Below, in pieces: positions 42,279-52,787 of a stretch of 64,000 nt of DNA. Position 1 is the stretch's first letter. Each line of letters begins with the position of its first letter. The position numbers were made by a program, and so were the translations under genes. Source of the stretch: Stenotrophomonas sp. SAU14A_NAIMI4_5 (GTDB lineage Bacteria > Pseudomonadota > Gammaproteobacteria > Xanthomonadales > Xanthomonadaceae); the NCBI RefSeq assembly GCF_003086795.1, contig NZ_CP026003.1, positions 3,911,531 through 3,975,530 of the forward strand, in the 5' to 3' direction. Under the pieces are notes generated by a model. The model worked only from the letters and a program-made list of their open reading frames with translations, was not told where the DNA came from and searched no databases.

Positions 42279-43830
42279 ATGGACTTTCCGAAATATGTGA
42301 AATTGAAGATCACACTGGCCACATTGGTTGTATCGGTAGCTTTTGCTGCGCAATCTGCAACTACCCCACCACCAAACGCCACCGGCAAGGCAGCAGCCCA
42401 GATGGATGGCATCGATCGAGCCGAAATAGAGAAGATGCTCGCCGTCGAACTTCAGAGAAGTGCAGATCAGATGGCGCTGTTGCCGGGCCAGAAGAAAATA
42501 TCAATATCTACGACCCTTGCGGTTAATGAGCGACGCCTGCTTATCGACCTAAGCCGGGATGCGGTGCCTGACAAGGCGGGCGCAGCATCAGAAAGGCAGT
42601 GTCACGAGTTTGTCACAAACGCCACCACGCTTCTGAATAACATCGTCAGTGTTAACGGATTCACCTGCACGTACGGCGGAAAGGATATTTTTTACTATCA
42701 TCCAGAGCCCCAAACCCCTGCCCCTGCCCCTAAAAAAAAAAGTTAGCCGCGACTTTGAATCTCGGCAAGACACCCCACCTGCAATAGTCATGGTCTCAGC
42801 CGGCCATGGCTATTTCTATAATCCCATAAGTCATAACTGGGAAACCCGCCGCCCTTTCATGAACGGCATGCAGGAGGACTTCATAACTCCGTACTTCGCG
42901 CGTGACGTATCAACTGAATTGATAAACAAGTCTCATCTTAGCGTAGCCAAAGCTCGAACCAATCAGACCACCACACACGTGCCCAGCGGCTACCCGTGGT
43001 GGAAAATGTCGGCCAGGACCTGGCTATAGAGCCAGTACCCCAGCAACCCAGAAATATGGAACTCTCTAAGCAACGACAATGATCCCGACGGCCAAGAAGA
43101 CGACGATATCCGTGCCCGCCCTCTCTTCGCCAACCACGTGAACGCAGCCTATTCGCTGCACATTCATACCAATGGCTTTACAGACACCACCGTACGTGGA
43201 ACTCGGGGCTATTACCAAACTGGTCGGGCCGAAGACGCTGTCTTTGTTTCTCGAATCCTGTGCGCCATGAAGGAAACCATCCGATCGAATTCGACCTACC
43301 AAGACTGGATCATCGACGATGCAGCTCGTGATGGCAACTAGGGCGAACTGCGATTGACTGATGTTTCGAAACGAGCCGCCTTGATTGAAGTTGGCTTCCA
43401 TAGCAATCCGCAGGACGCAGCTGCGATGCAGAACGACAATTTCAGGGCACTTGCGGTGGCCGGCATGGCCAAGGGCATAAAGCTCTATCATGAGGGCAAG
43501 GAGTGCGCGAAGTTCAAAATTGACTCCATCCCCGCTGTAACAGGCCAAGTCAACACGCCGTTTATTTATAAAATTTTCTATTCTGGAAACCCAACCTACC
43601 CGATCCGGGTCTATTCCGAGCCCGTGGCATGCCAAGCTGGCTGGACTTGCTCTAGCTTCAATAGATTGGTCACTTCGCCCGAAAGCTCTCCCATCTCTCA
43701 GTCGATTAATTGCACCAGTACTCAGCCAGGGATGTCCGGAACCTTTAGGTTCAAGCGGTGGCTAGTTGATGCCGATGGCGTCAAGACTGAGCCAGTGGAG
43801 CATATCTATACCTGTAACGCGGCAAGCTGA
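42279..43830 (+). pseudogene. exported N-acetylmuramoyl-L-alanine amidase (Amidase_3), broken by a frameshift and two in-frame TAG codons
   Basis: From the ATG at 42279 a signal peptide (LATLVVSVAFAAQSA) and a 120-residue N-terminal region run into ten A residues (42732-42741), where frame 0 stops. Removing one A joins it to the next frame, which then reads as one amidase to 43830 except for TAG at 43027-43029 and at 43339-43341. The zinc and catalytic residues are kept: His in VMVSAGHG, Glu in MQEDF, His in SLHIHTNG, Glu in LIEVGFHSNP. A 110-residue Cys-containing C-terminal domain follows. It is most simply a young pseudogene; recoding is discussed in the findings. Confidence 0.75.
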
Positions 43831-44146
43831 CGCAGCCCGAGAGTTGCGTTGGAACGTGTCATGAACTTTGAGGCAAACTGATTGCGCTCCTTGGCAACAG
43901 CGCTGAGACCAGTGTTGGCCACTTGCTATTCCCGGTCGACCGATAGCGGGATGTGCAACGTGGCCAACTTGGTTGCGTTCACGCCCCTGGCACACCGCGA
44001 TCCTGGCCGCACTCTCAGGCGACCCTCATACCTGACCATTCACATCTCGGCACCGCCTGATCCACTTTGCTCGGGCCCATCGCGGTCCACCGGGGCCCCA
44101 TACCCATCGTCAACGCGCTATGTCAACACATTGACCCACCCGGCGC
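43831..44146. other. islet interval between amidase and integrase, nothing intact
   Basis: No protein-like frame was seen. The missing N-terminal part of the integrase should lie here but I cannot find it in any frame, so it has been deleted or scrambled. Confidence 0.35.
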
Positions 44147-44971
44147 ATGCAGGTGGACAGGATCACCACACCGGTGGTGCAGCGGTTGGTGGAGGTATTC
44201 GCCAGGGGACGACCGGCTACTAAGACTCAGCCCGCACTGCCGGCATTCCCTAGCAAAGCCAACCACCAGTTCCGCTACCTGCGCCGCACGTTGGCGTGGG
44301 GCGTCTGGCACGGCTACTGCAAGAGCAACCCGGCACAAGGCGTCAGACAGGCGAAGGAAGCACGCGAGCACAGGATGCCTACCCCGATGCTTTCGCGAGG
44401 GTACTTGCCTTCGCGCGAGCGTGGCGCCCGGCGTCCACATACAAAGGGCAGCTGCCCCGCATACATCGCCCCAGCGATGGTACTCGCATTCAGTGCGCGC
44501 CTGCGCGGTATTGAGGTCTGCACCCTTACTGATGCCCACCGGCTCGATCATGGCGTACATGGCGAGCGACGGAAGGGATCGCGCGCATCAGTCACGGAAT
44601 GGAACGAGGAGATGGTCGAGGCATGGGAGGCGCTGGTTACTCGACGTAACGGGATCTGGAACCGCAAGGGTCGCAACTTCCCTGTGCCGATCAGGCCGGA
44701 GCAGCGCTTCCTATTGGTGCAACAGACAGGCAACCCCATCGCCCGGTCCTCATTGTCCAGTGCCTGGCAACGCTTCATTCGCATGGCAATGAACGAAGGA
44801 GTGATCGAGGAAGACGAGCGGTTCTCGATGCACGGTCTCAAGCACTGGGGCATTACCTACACCGAGGGCAATCGTGGCGACAAGCAGGACGCGGTCGGGC
44901 ACAAATCGCCGACGACGACGGGCCGCTATGATCACGATATGCCCATCGTGAAACCACCGCGCAAGCGCTGA
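44147..44971 (+). CDS. tyrosine recombinase (phage-type integrase), N-terminally shortened
   Basis: The 274 residues cover part of the core-binding domain (FRYLRRTLAWGVWHGYCKSN) and the catalytic domain. Visible catalytic residues are an Arg in SARLRGIE, HGLKHWGIT (the HxLK variant of HxxR), GHKSPTTTGRY with the nucleophile Tyr in RYDHD. Relatives are about 330-400 residues and begin with an arm-binding domain, which is missing here. It ends 70 bases from tRNA-Ile and points towards it. Activity is doubtful. Confidence 0.8.
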   Translation: MQVDRITTPVVQRLVEVFARGRPATKTQPALPAFPSKANHQFRYLRRTLAWGVWHGYCKSNPAQGVRQAKEAREHRMPTPMLSRGYLPSRERGARRPHTKGSCPAYIAPAMVLAFSARLRGIEVCTLTDAHRLDHGVHGERRKGSRASVTEWNEEMVEAWEALVTRRNGIWNRKGRNFPVPIRPEQRFLLVQQTGNPIARSSLSSAWQRFIRMAMNEGVIEEDERFSMHGLKHWGITYTEGNRGDKQDAVGHKSPTTTGRYDHDMPIVKPPRKR

Positions 44972-44994
44972 ATTTTCCCGGCAATTTTCCCGGC
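44971..44994. repeat. 12-bp tandem repeat AATTTTCCCGGC at the integrase stop
   Basis: Two adjoining copies of AATTTTCCCGGC begin at the integrase stop codon. Short direct repeats near the att site can be arm-type sites for the integrase; this is inferred. Confidence 0.5.
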
Positions 44995-44998
44995 GGCG

Positions 44999-45038
44999 CA
45001 AAAAAGGCACTTGGGCGTAAGCCTAAGTGCCTGTTTTA
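44999..45038. terminator. bidirectional terminator for integrase (+) and tRNA-Ile (-)
   Basis: A 12-bp stem AGGCACTTGGGC/GCCTAAGTGCCT (one G-T pair) has a GTAA loop, A6 on the left and GTTTT on the right. On the minus strand it lies 3 bases after the tRNA 3' end. Confidence 0.8.
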
Positions 45039-45040
45039 AC

Positions 45041-45116
<76 letters not shown>

Positions 45117-45160
45117 TGCGCAGCGCCACAGTGTAGTTGAGCCTGCCCCTGGCCGGCTAC

Positions 45161-45490
45161 TCAGGCACGAACAGCCAGTGCCTTGGCGACCTGCTCCAGC
45201 CGCACCTCGGCAATTTCCGCGAAGTGCTGCATCTGCCGCAGGTGCGCTAGGAATAGGGCCACCGTCCTCCGGGCCTCTTCAAGCCCCGGCTGATTGCTAC
45301 CACCAAAGCCCTCAATCAGTCCCGAGCCCGGAAGCGTCAGCAACGCATACGTCGTGCGCCGAGCAAACCCCAGTCGATCCTCGCGCTCATCCTGCAGCAC
45401 CTCATCCCAGTCCATCAACGGCACGAAGTCACAGTCGTCCGCCCGCTCCCTTTCATCGGAAGCTTCACCAGCTCTCACTTTCAGCGCCAT
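45161..45490 (-). CDS. hypothetical protein, 109 residues
   Basis: The family is not recognised. AGGAGAGC precedes the ATG at 45490. The N-terminal third is acidic (EASDERERADDCDFVPLMDW); the C-terminal half is a helix-rich segment (EEARRTVALFLAHLRQMQHF). It lies just beyond the tRNA on the side opposite the islet. Confidence 0.55.
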   Translation of the reverse strand: MALKVRAGEASDERERADDCDFVPLMDWDEVLQDEREDRLGFARRTTYALLTLPGSGLIEGFGGSNQPGLEEARRTVALFLAHLRQMQHFAEIAEVRLEQVAKALAVRA

Positions 45491-45975
45491 CTTCGCTCTC
45501 CTACGATTCGTCGAACCTCTTCCGCCTCCTGTTGAGAGAGGCGACCGGGCGCTTCAACACGGTCGTAGGGCCGCCCGCAGCTTTCCTCCTTGCGGAGTCT
45601 TGTATGGCTGCGCGCCACCCGGCCAGAAACCTTGGAGCTCACCGGGATGGCGAGTAATACGGCTTGACCTAGGACTGCCTGCTGTCGCTTCAGACAGTCC
45701 GCCTACGAAGGTGTGTTGAGCACCTGCGAAGGACTGTGTAGAAGAGAAGGTAGAGGGCTCAATTGCTGATTGCGACACGCCCTGGAATGCTTGCCGCGTT
45801 CCGAAGATCCAACGCATTGAAGGGATTGGGAATTTGGCTGAGCCGGCGCGTTGCGCATGAGAATCCTGCGATCAGATTCCAACAATCCTCAAAGCCAAGT
45901 ACGTCACAGGGCGCAGCCCCGAGGCACCAAGAGCGATTCAAACATTGGAAACGCGGGGAGATGCGTCACCCGAAA
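45491..45975. other. intergenic region, nothing recognised
   Basis: These 485 bases hold no convincing frame, RNA or repeat. The open frames here have no ribosome site and no protein-like composition. Confidence 0.4.
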
Positions 45976-47376
45976 TCATCCAAACCGCATCCCCATCGCC
46001 CTCACCCGCCCGGCATTCCCTCGCGCCAGCGCGCGCAGTCCATCCGACCCCACCCTCGCATCCCCTGCAACGTGCTCCCAGAACTCGCTCGCCAGCGGCG
46101 CCGCCCAGCGCAGATGCTCCAGCTCGCCGCTCTCACGCGGCGCCACAGCCTCCAGCACCACATCCTGCCGCAGCACACCCAGCCGCGACGGAGCCAACGA
46201 CATCGGCAACATGTCGTAGGCCGGTGCCAGCGGCAGCGCGCCGCGATCAACAAGGCGGAAACCGATGTTGCCCTGGTGCATGTCGCTGTTGCCGATCAAC
46301 CGGCCAAACGCATGCAGCCGCGACATGGCCTGCGCGGTCTCCGCAGACAACCAGCCCAGCGCCTGCAGCTGCGCACCCGCGCGCGGCCAATCCAGCGTCG
46401 CTTCACCGGTAAACGCAGCCGACAGCGACAACAGCGAAACGAAGCCCCGGCGCCCCAGCACGTCGGCGCTGCGGTCGAAGCGCGTCACTTCCAGGAAGGT
46501 ATGCGTGGGCGTCTGCAGCAACTCACTGCTGGCGGCGTCCACGCCGGCGGCGCGCAGGGTTTCCAGCGCCAGGTGTTCGCACACCAGCAGATCGGCCCAG
46601 CGCTGCGCGGCCTCGCCACCATCGGGCTGGGCAAACTTCACGATTACCGCGCGACGCCCGTCTTCGCTTTCCACCGTGGCGGTGAACTTGGGCTGCTCGC
46701 CGCCGGGTGACGAGCCCACGTCTTCGCCCGCCAGTGCGGCACGCGCACGGTGCGGGTACTGCTGAGGCCGGTCACGTGCAGCCACGCGGTCAGGTGGCGC
46801 ATCCAGCGCGGCGAGAGCCGCGTGTACGGCCTCACCGCCCAGCAGCAGGTCGCCGGTCTCGGTTCCGCCGCCGTGCACCAGCGCCACCAGCACGTCGTCG
46901 CGCTGCCAGCGGGCCAGATCCGAAGGCAGTCCAAGTCCGCGCGCGCGGCCATGCGCGAAGCTGCGGCCGAGGAAGCCCTGCGGGCGCAGGTCATCGAGGT
47001 ACCACGGCAGGCCCGGGAAGAAGGCGGCAATGTCGCCGTCCGGTGCGCGCAGCAGGTTGGGCCGCGCACGGCTGGCATCCACGTGGAAGGTGTCGCCGCT
47101 GAGCGCGATCAGCCGGCCCAGCTCTTCCAGCGTGGCGTCTTCGCGCAGGCGGTACAGCGGCCATTCGCTGCCCACGCGCGAGGGCTGACGCAGTGCATAG
47201 GCGGTGGCGCGGGTCTGTCCCAGCCGCACGACCTGATCGCCGCTGGCCGCGACCAGGCGGCTGAGGGTCATGCGGTTCACGCCCAGCCGCTCGGCCAGCG
47301 CGGCGGCCGGCTGCGGTTGGCCCGGGGGAAGCTGGGCGATCAGATCCTGGGGGTGCAGGAGCGCGCGGCGGGCCAT
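45976..47376 (-). CDS. yjjJ: HipA-family kinase, YjjJ type, with own N-terminal HTH
   Basis: A 466-residue protein. Residues 1 to about 65 contain a helix-turn-helix (AERLGVNRMTLSRLVAAS). The rest is a HipA serine/threonine kinase: G-loop-like SPGGEQPKFTA, the lysine in AVIVKFAQP, the catalytic loop NSDMHQGNIGF (H/D/N), and YDMLPM at the DFG position. YjjJ-type HipA proteins act without a separate HipB because the HTH is built in. The leader is AT-rich with two copies of AATAGTGTTACGTA, likely autoregulatory operators. Confidence 0.85.
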   Translation of the reverse strand: MARRALLHPQDLIAQLPPGQPQPAAALAERLGVNRMTLSRLVAASGDQVVRLGQTRATAYALRQPSRVGSEWPLYRLREDATLEELGRLIALSGDTFHVDASRARPNLLRAPDGDIAAFFPGLPWYLDDLRPQGFLGRSFAHGRARGLGLPSDLARWQRDDVLVALVHGGGTETGDLLLGGEAVHAALAALDAPPDRVAARDRPQQYPHRARAALAGEDVGSSPGGEQPKFTATVESEDGRRAVIVKFAQPDGGEAAQRWADLLVCEHLALETLRAAGVDAASSELLQTPTHTFLEVTRFDRSADVLGRRGFVSLLSLSAAFTGEATLDWPRAGAQLQALGWLSAETAQAMSRLHAFGRLIGNSDMHQGNIGFRLVDRGALPLAPAYDMLPMSLAPSRLGVLRQDVVLEAVAPRESGELEHLRWAAPLASEFWEHVAGDARVGSDGLRALARGNAGRVRAMGMRFG

Positions 47377-47394
47377 GGCAGGGCCTTGGAGACG

Positions 47395-47517
47395 AATAGT
47401 GTTACGTATTTATCGCAAATACACGCTATCTGCAAGCTGGCGACAACATCAAAGTCGCTGTTTTTCAAAGATTTTAAAGACGACAGCAGCTACTCACATC
47501 AAAAATAGTGTTACGTA
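47395..47517 (-). promoter_or_regulatory. AT-rich leader of the HipA/YjjJ gene with twin 14-bp motifs
   Basis: AATAGTGTTACGTA occurs at 47395-47408, 19 bases before the start codon, and again at 47504-47517. The second copy is followed by AAAAATTACG, half of an inverted TTACGTAA-like site. Between them lies a stretch far more AT-rich than the genome (TTTTTCAAAGATTTTAAAG). Binding by the protein's own HTH is inferred. Confidence 0.5.
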
Positions 47518-47566
47518 AAAATTACGAATACATCAAGCAATTCGCCGGGCATGGTCCGGCGCCCCC

Positions 47567-47594
47567 AAAGAAAAACCCCGCCGAAGCGGGGTTT
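47567..47594 (-). terminator. terminator of rpoD
   Basis: A 9-bp stem AAACCCCGC/GCGGGGTTT with a 4-base loop (TTCG with closing G on the rpoD strand) is followed by TTCTTTG. It lies 29 bases after the rpoD stop. Confidence 0.85.
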
Positions 47595-47622
47595 CTCTCA
47601 ACACATCAGCCGTCGCTGGATA

Positions 47623-49476
<1,854 letters not shown>

Positions 49477-49566
49477 GTAGTGCTCGCGCCACCGGCTAGG
49501 GAGAAATAGGGAACGTAGCATTATACCAGCCCGGGGCCCGGCCTGCCGGGCGGTGGTCCCGGTGGC

Positions 49567-50007
49567 CTAGGGCCTGAGGAGGAAGGTCACGGGACCGTCG
49601 TTGACCAGGCTGACGACCATATGGGCACCAAACCGGCCCGTTTCCACCCCCGGAGCGTGATTTTCACGGCAGATCTCGACAAATCGGTTGAACCCGCGTT
49701 CAGCCTCGTCCGGCGGGGCGGCGCTGGTGAAGCTGGGGCGCATGCCCGACCGGGTATCGGCGGCCAGGGTGAACTGGCTGACCAGCAGCAGCCCGCCCCC
49801 GGTATCACGCAGCGAACGGTTCATTTTCCCCGCCTCATCTGCGAATACACGGTAGCCAAGCAGCCGTTCGGCCATCCGCTTCAGCTGCGCCTCGGTATCG
49901 CCCGGCTCCATGCCCACCAGGGCCAGCAGGCCGGGGCCGATCTGCCCGACCGCCTCGCCCTCCACATGCACGGCGGCCTCGGTGACACGCTGGATCAGGA
50001 CGAGCAT
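49567..50007 (-). CDS. dtd: D-aminoacyl-tRNA deacylase
   Basis: A 146-residue enzyme that removes D-amino acids from mischarged tRNA. The N-terminus [17 protein letters not shown], the SQFTLAAD motif and the Gly-cisPro loop NDGPVTFLL are all present. The ATG at 50007 is taken although the frame is open for 2.5 kb upstream; that extension is antisense to the acyltransferase and ribA. Confidence 0.96.
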   Translation of the reverse strand: MLVLIQRVTEAAVHVEGEAVGQIGPGLLALVGMEPGDTEAQLKRMAERLLGYRVFADEAGKMNRSLRDTGGGLLLVSQFTLAADTRSGMRPSFTSAAPPDEAERGFNRFVEICRENHAPGVETGRFGAHMVVSLVNDGPVTFLLRP

Positions 50008-50067
50008 TGAAGGGCTCCAGATAACGGGCCGGCCACGATAGCAGCGCCCTTGGCTAAACTGGGGCCA

Positions 50068-50988
50068 ATGAATCCGCAACGCAAAGCCCGGCTGGTCCAT
50101 CGCGCCACCACCTTGTTCGCCCGCCTGCCCTGGCCGCTGCTGCGGGGGTTCGCGCACGCCCTGGCCTGGGCCTGGATCCGCCTGAACGCCCGCGAGAGCC
50201 GGGTGACCCGGCGCAACCTGGAACTGGCCTACCCGGACATCAACGGCGCCGCGCGCGACCGCCTGCACCGCGAGCTGCTGCGCTCGACCGCGCTGCAGGC
50301 CATCGAAACCCTGCGCCTGTGGAGCCGGACGCCGGCCGACAACCTGCGCCTGCACCTGAAGGAGCAGCACGGCGCGGCCCTGTACGACGCGGCCCTGGCC
50401 AGCGGCAAGGGCGTGATCGTGGCCGCCCCGCACTTCGGCAACTGGGAGTTGTTGAACCAGTGGCTGGCCTCGCGCGGGCAGATCGCCATCGTCTACAAGC
50501 CGCCGGAGGACGAGGCCGGCGACGCCTTCCTGCAGCTGGTGCGGGGCGGCCAGAACGTGCAGCAGGTGCGCGCCGAAGGCCCGGCCGTGCGCCAGCTGTT
50601 CAAGGTGCTCAAGGACGGCGGGGCCACCGGCATCCTGCCCGACCAGCAGCCCAAGGCCGGCGACGGCGTGTTCGTGCCGTTCTTCGGCGTGCAGGCGCTG
50701 ACCATGACCCTGGTCAACCGCCTGGCCGAGCGCACCGGTGCCACCGTGCTGTACGGCTGGTGCGAGCGGATCGGGCCGGACATGGAATTCGCCCTGCACA
50801 TCGAGCCGACCGACCCGGCCGTGGCCGACCCGGACCCGCAGGTGGCCGCCACCGCGCTCAACGCCGGCATCGAGCGCATCGCCCGCCGCGACCCCACCCA
50901 GTACCAGTGGACCTACAAGCGCTACACGCTGCGCCCGCCGGGCAGCGGCGAAGATGACCCGTACGCCACCGAAGAACACCCGCACTGA
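50068..50988 (+). CDS. LpxL/LpxM-family lipid A acyltransferase
   Basis: A 306-residue inner-membrane acyltransferase that adds secondary acyl chains to lipid A. The family motif [11 protein letters not shown] contains the catalytic His and Glu; [10 protein letters not shown] and [13 protein letters not shown] follow as usual. The ATG at 50068 gives [10 protein letters not shown]. It is divergent from dtd. Which acyl position it modifies cannot be told. Confidence 0.88.
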   Translation: MNPQRKARLVHRATTLFARLPWPLLRGFAHALAWAWIRLNARESRVTRRNLELAYPDINGAARDRLHRELLRSTALQAIETLRLWSRTPADNLRLHLKEQHGAALYDAALASGKGVIVAAPHFGNWELLNQWLASRGQIAIVYKPPEDEAGDAFLQLVRGGQNVQQVRAEGPAVRQLFKVLKDGGATGILPDQQPKAGDGVFVPFFGVQALTMTLVNRLAERTGATVLYGWCERIGPDMEFALHIEPTDPAVADPDPQVAATALNAGIERIARRDPTQYQWTYKRYTLRPPGSGEDDPYATEEHPH

Positions 50989-51063
50989 GGACGGCGGCAG
51001 CTGGCCTGCGACCGGCTGCCGCAGTACGTTGAATACGACGCTGGCGCCCCCATAGAGACTGCG

Positions 51064-52197
51064 ATGTCCGCCTCCCCCCGTCCTGCCATGCCTGCTTCTT
51101 CCCTGTTCGGCGATCCCGCCGCGATCCGCTGCGAACGCGCGGTGGCCGAGCTGCGTGCCGGTCGCCCGGTCCTGCTGCACGACGGCCAGGGCCAGCGCCT
51201 GGCGGTGATCGCACTGGACAGCGCCACGGCCAGCAGCTTCGCTGCCTTCGCCAGCGCCGCGCGCGAGCGCCACTACCTGTTCCTGACCGCCACCCGCGCC
51301 CGCGTGCTCGGCGTGGAGGCGGCCGACGGCGCGCGCCTGCCGCTGGCCGGCGTGGCCTTCGATGCCCTGCCCTCGCTGGGCTACCTGCGCGAGCCAGGCC
51401 CGATGCCGGACGGCTGGAGTGCAGGCGACGCCTTCGATGCCGGCGCGGTGGAACTGGCCCGCCTGGGCCTGCTGCTGCCGGCGATGGTGGCCGTGCGCCT
51501 GGACGCCGATGACCACACCTTTGACGGTGCGGCCGAGGTGGCCCTGTGCGACCTGGCAGAAGGCGCGGCCCATGCGGCCCACGATTACGAACTGGTGGCG
51601 CGTTCGCCGGTGCCGCTGCGCGATGTCGGCATGACCACCTTCGCGGTGTTCCGCGGCGGCGTGGCCCAGCGCGACCAGGTGGCGATCATCGTCGGTGAGC
51701 CGGACCTGTCGGCCGTGGTGCCGGTGCGCGTGCATTCCTCCTGCCTGACCGGTGACCTGTTCGGTTCGCTCAAGTGCGACTGCGGCGACCAGCTGCGGCG
51801 CGGCCTGCGCAAGCTGAAGGAACTGGGCGGCGGCGTGCTGCTGTACCTGGACCAGGAAGGGCGCGGCACCGGCATCGCCGCCAAGATGCGCGCCTATGGC
51901 TACCAGCACGACGGCCTGGACACCATCGACGCCGATGCACAGCTTGGCTTCGGTGCCGACGAGCGCCGCTATGGCAGCGCCGTGGCGATGCTGCGCGGCC
52001 TGGGTGTTTCGCGCGTGGCCCTGCTCAGCAACAACCCGACCAAGGCACAGCGCCTGCGCAACGCCGGCATCGAAGTGCTGGACTGCATTCCGGTCACCGG
52101 CGAGATCACCGCCGAGAACGAGCACTACCTGCGCACCAAGGCCGACCGCGCCGGTCACATGCTCGATGTCGACGCACTGATCCAGGCCGCCCAGTAA
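51064..52197 (+). CDS. ribA: GTP cyclohydrolase II with degenerate N-terminal DHBP-synthase-like domain
   Basis: 377 residues. The C-terminal half is GTP cyclohydrolase II, the first step of riboflavin synthesis: zinc cysteines in [20 protein letters not shown], and [11 protein letters not shown]. The N-terminal half has the outline of RibB ([16 protein letters not shown]) but lacks the acidic DDEDRENEGD-type active site, so it is probably not active as a DHBP synthase. A separate ribB should exist elsewhere. Confidence 0.92.
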   Translation: MSASPRPAMPASSLFGDPAAIRCERAVAELRAGRPVLLHDGQGQRLAVIALDSATASSFAAFASAARERHYLFLTATRARVLGVEAADGARLPLAGVAFDALPSLGYLREPGPMPDGWSAGDAFDAGAVELARLGLLLPAMVAVRLDADDHTFDGAAEVALCDLAEGAAHAAHDYELVARSPVPLRDVGMTTFAVFRGGVAQRDQVAIIVGEPDLSAVVPVRVHSSCLTGDLFGSLKCDCGDQLRRGLRKLKELGGGVLLYLDQEGRGTGIAAKMRAYGYQHDGLDTIDADAQLGFGADERRYGSAVAMLRGLGVSRVALLSNNPTKAQRLRNAGIEVLDCIPVTGEITAENEHYLRTKADRAGHMLDVDALIQAAQ

Positions 52198-52274
52198 CGC
52201 GGCCGACCTGCTACCGTCTGCGCGGGGCGGCTGCGGCCGCCACCGCCCTGCCCTGCTGCCCGACGGACGCCCGC

Positions 52275-52787
52275 GTGACCGAACTGCCTTCGCCTGCATC
52301 GCCGCACCTGGACCACCTGGACCACTGGCAACCGCTGCCCCGCCGTGCTGCGCGCATGGCCGCGCTGGAAGGCGCGTTCGGCGGCCTGTTCGTCCCCGGC
52401 GCGCCACTGGCCGTGGCCTGGTGGTTCCTCGATCTGCCCGGCGGCCTGTGGGGCGCAGCGGTCGGCCTGCTGGTCGGTTTGCTGGTCGGCGCCTGGCTCG
52501 GCCACCGGCGCCTGACCCGCACGCGCTGGCGGCTGGATGCACAAGGCCTGGGTCTGCGCCGCGACCTGATGTGGCAGGTGGAAACCCGCATTCCCATTTC
52601 CCGTGTGCAGCACCTGGACCTGCGCCGTGGCCCGTTGGAACGTCGCATGGGCCTGGCCACGCTGATCGTGCACACCGCTGGCACGCGCCTGAGCGCGGTG
52701 ACCGTCACCGGCCTGGACGAGGACGACGCCGAACGCCTGCGCGACACCCTCGCGCACCAGCTCGACCAGGACGCGGACGCCCTGTGA
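52275..52787 (+). CDS. bacterial PH-domain membrane protein (YdbS-like)
   Basis: A 170-residue protein with two membrane helices (about residues 30-75) and one bPH_2 (DUF304) domain ([20 protein letters not shown] then [21 protein letters not shown]). It starts at a GTG (52275). Its TGA stop overlaps the GTG start of the next gene, so the two are coupled. The pair corresponds to ydbS-ydbT; the role is unknown but envelope-related. Confidence 0.83.
   Translation: MTELPSPASPHLDHLDHWQPLPRRAARMAALEGAFGGLFVPGAPLAVAWWFLDLPGGLWGAAVGLLVGLLVGAWLGHRRLTRTRWRLDAQGLGLRRDLMWQVETRIPISRVQHLDLRRGPLERRMGLATLIVHTAGTRLSAVTVTGLDEDDAERLRDTLAHQLDQDADAL

Larger units (their letters stand above)
41595..45040. mobile_element. 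decayed 3.4-kb integrative islet at tRNA-Ile(CAT)
   Basis: The element is bounded by 45-bp direct repeats of the tRNA 3' end. It carries a tyrosine recombinase gene next to and pointing at the tRNA, the standard layout of tRNA-targeting elements. The cargo is a broken Amidase_3 gene and a stretch (41640-42278) with only fragments. GC content is visibly below the core genome. There are no structural phage genes and no replication gene, so it is a remnant or satellite-like islet. Confidence 0.75.

Noticed and set aside
45976..47508. HipA gene considered as a hipBA toxin-antitoxin pair
   Set aside because: There is no separate hipB upstream or downstream; the HTH is in the same protein, as in YjjJ.
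49567..52542. A 991-codon open frame on the minus strand
   Set aside because: Only its last 146 codons are dtd. The rest is antisense to the acyltransferase, ribA and PH-domain genes and has shadow composition typical of GC-rich DNA.
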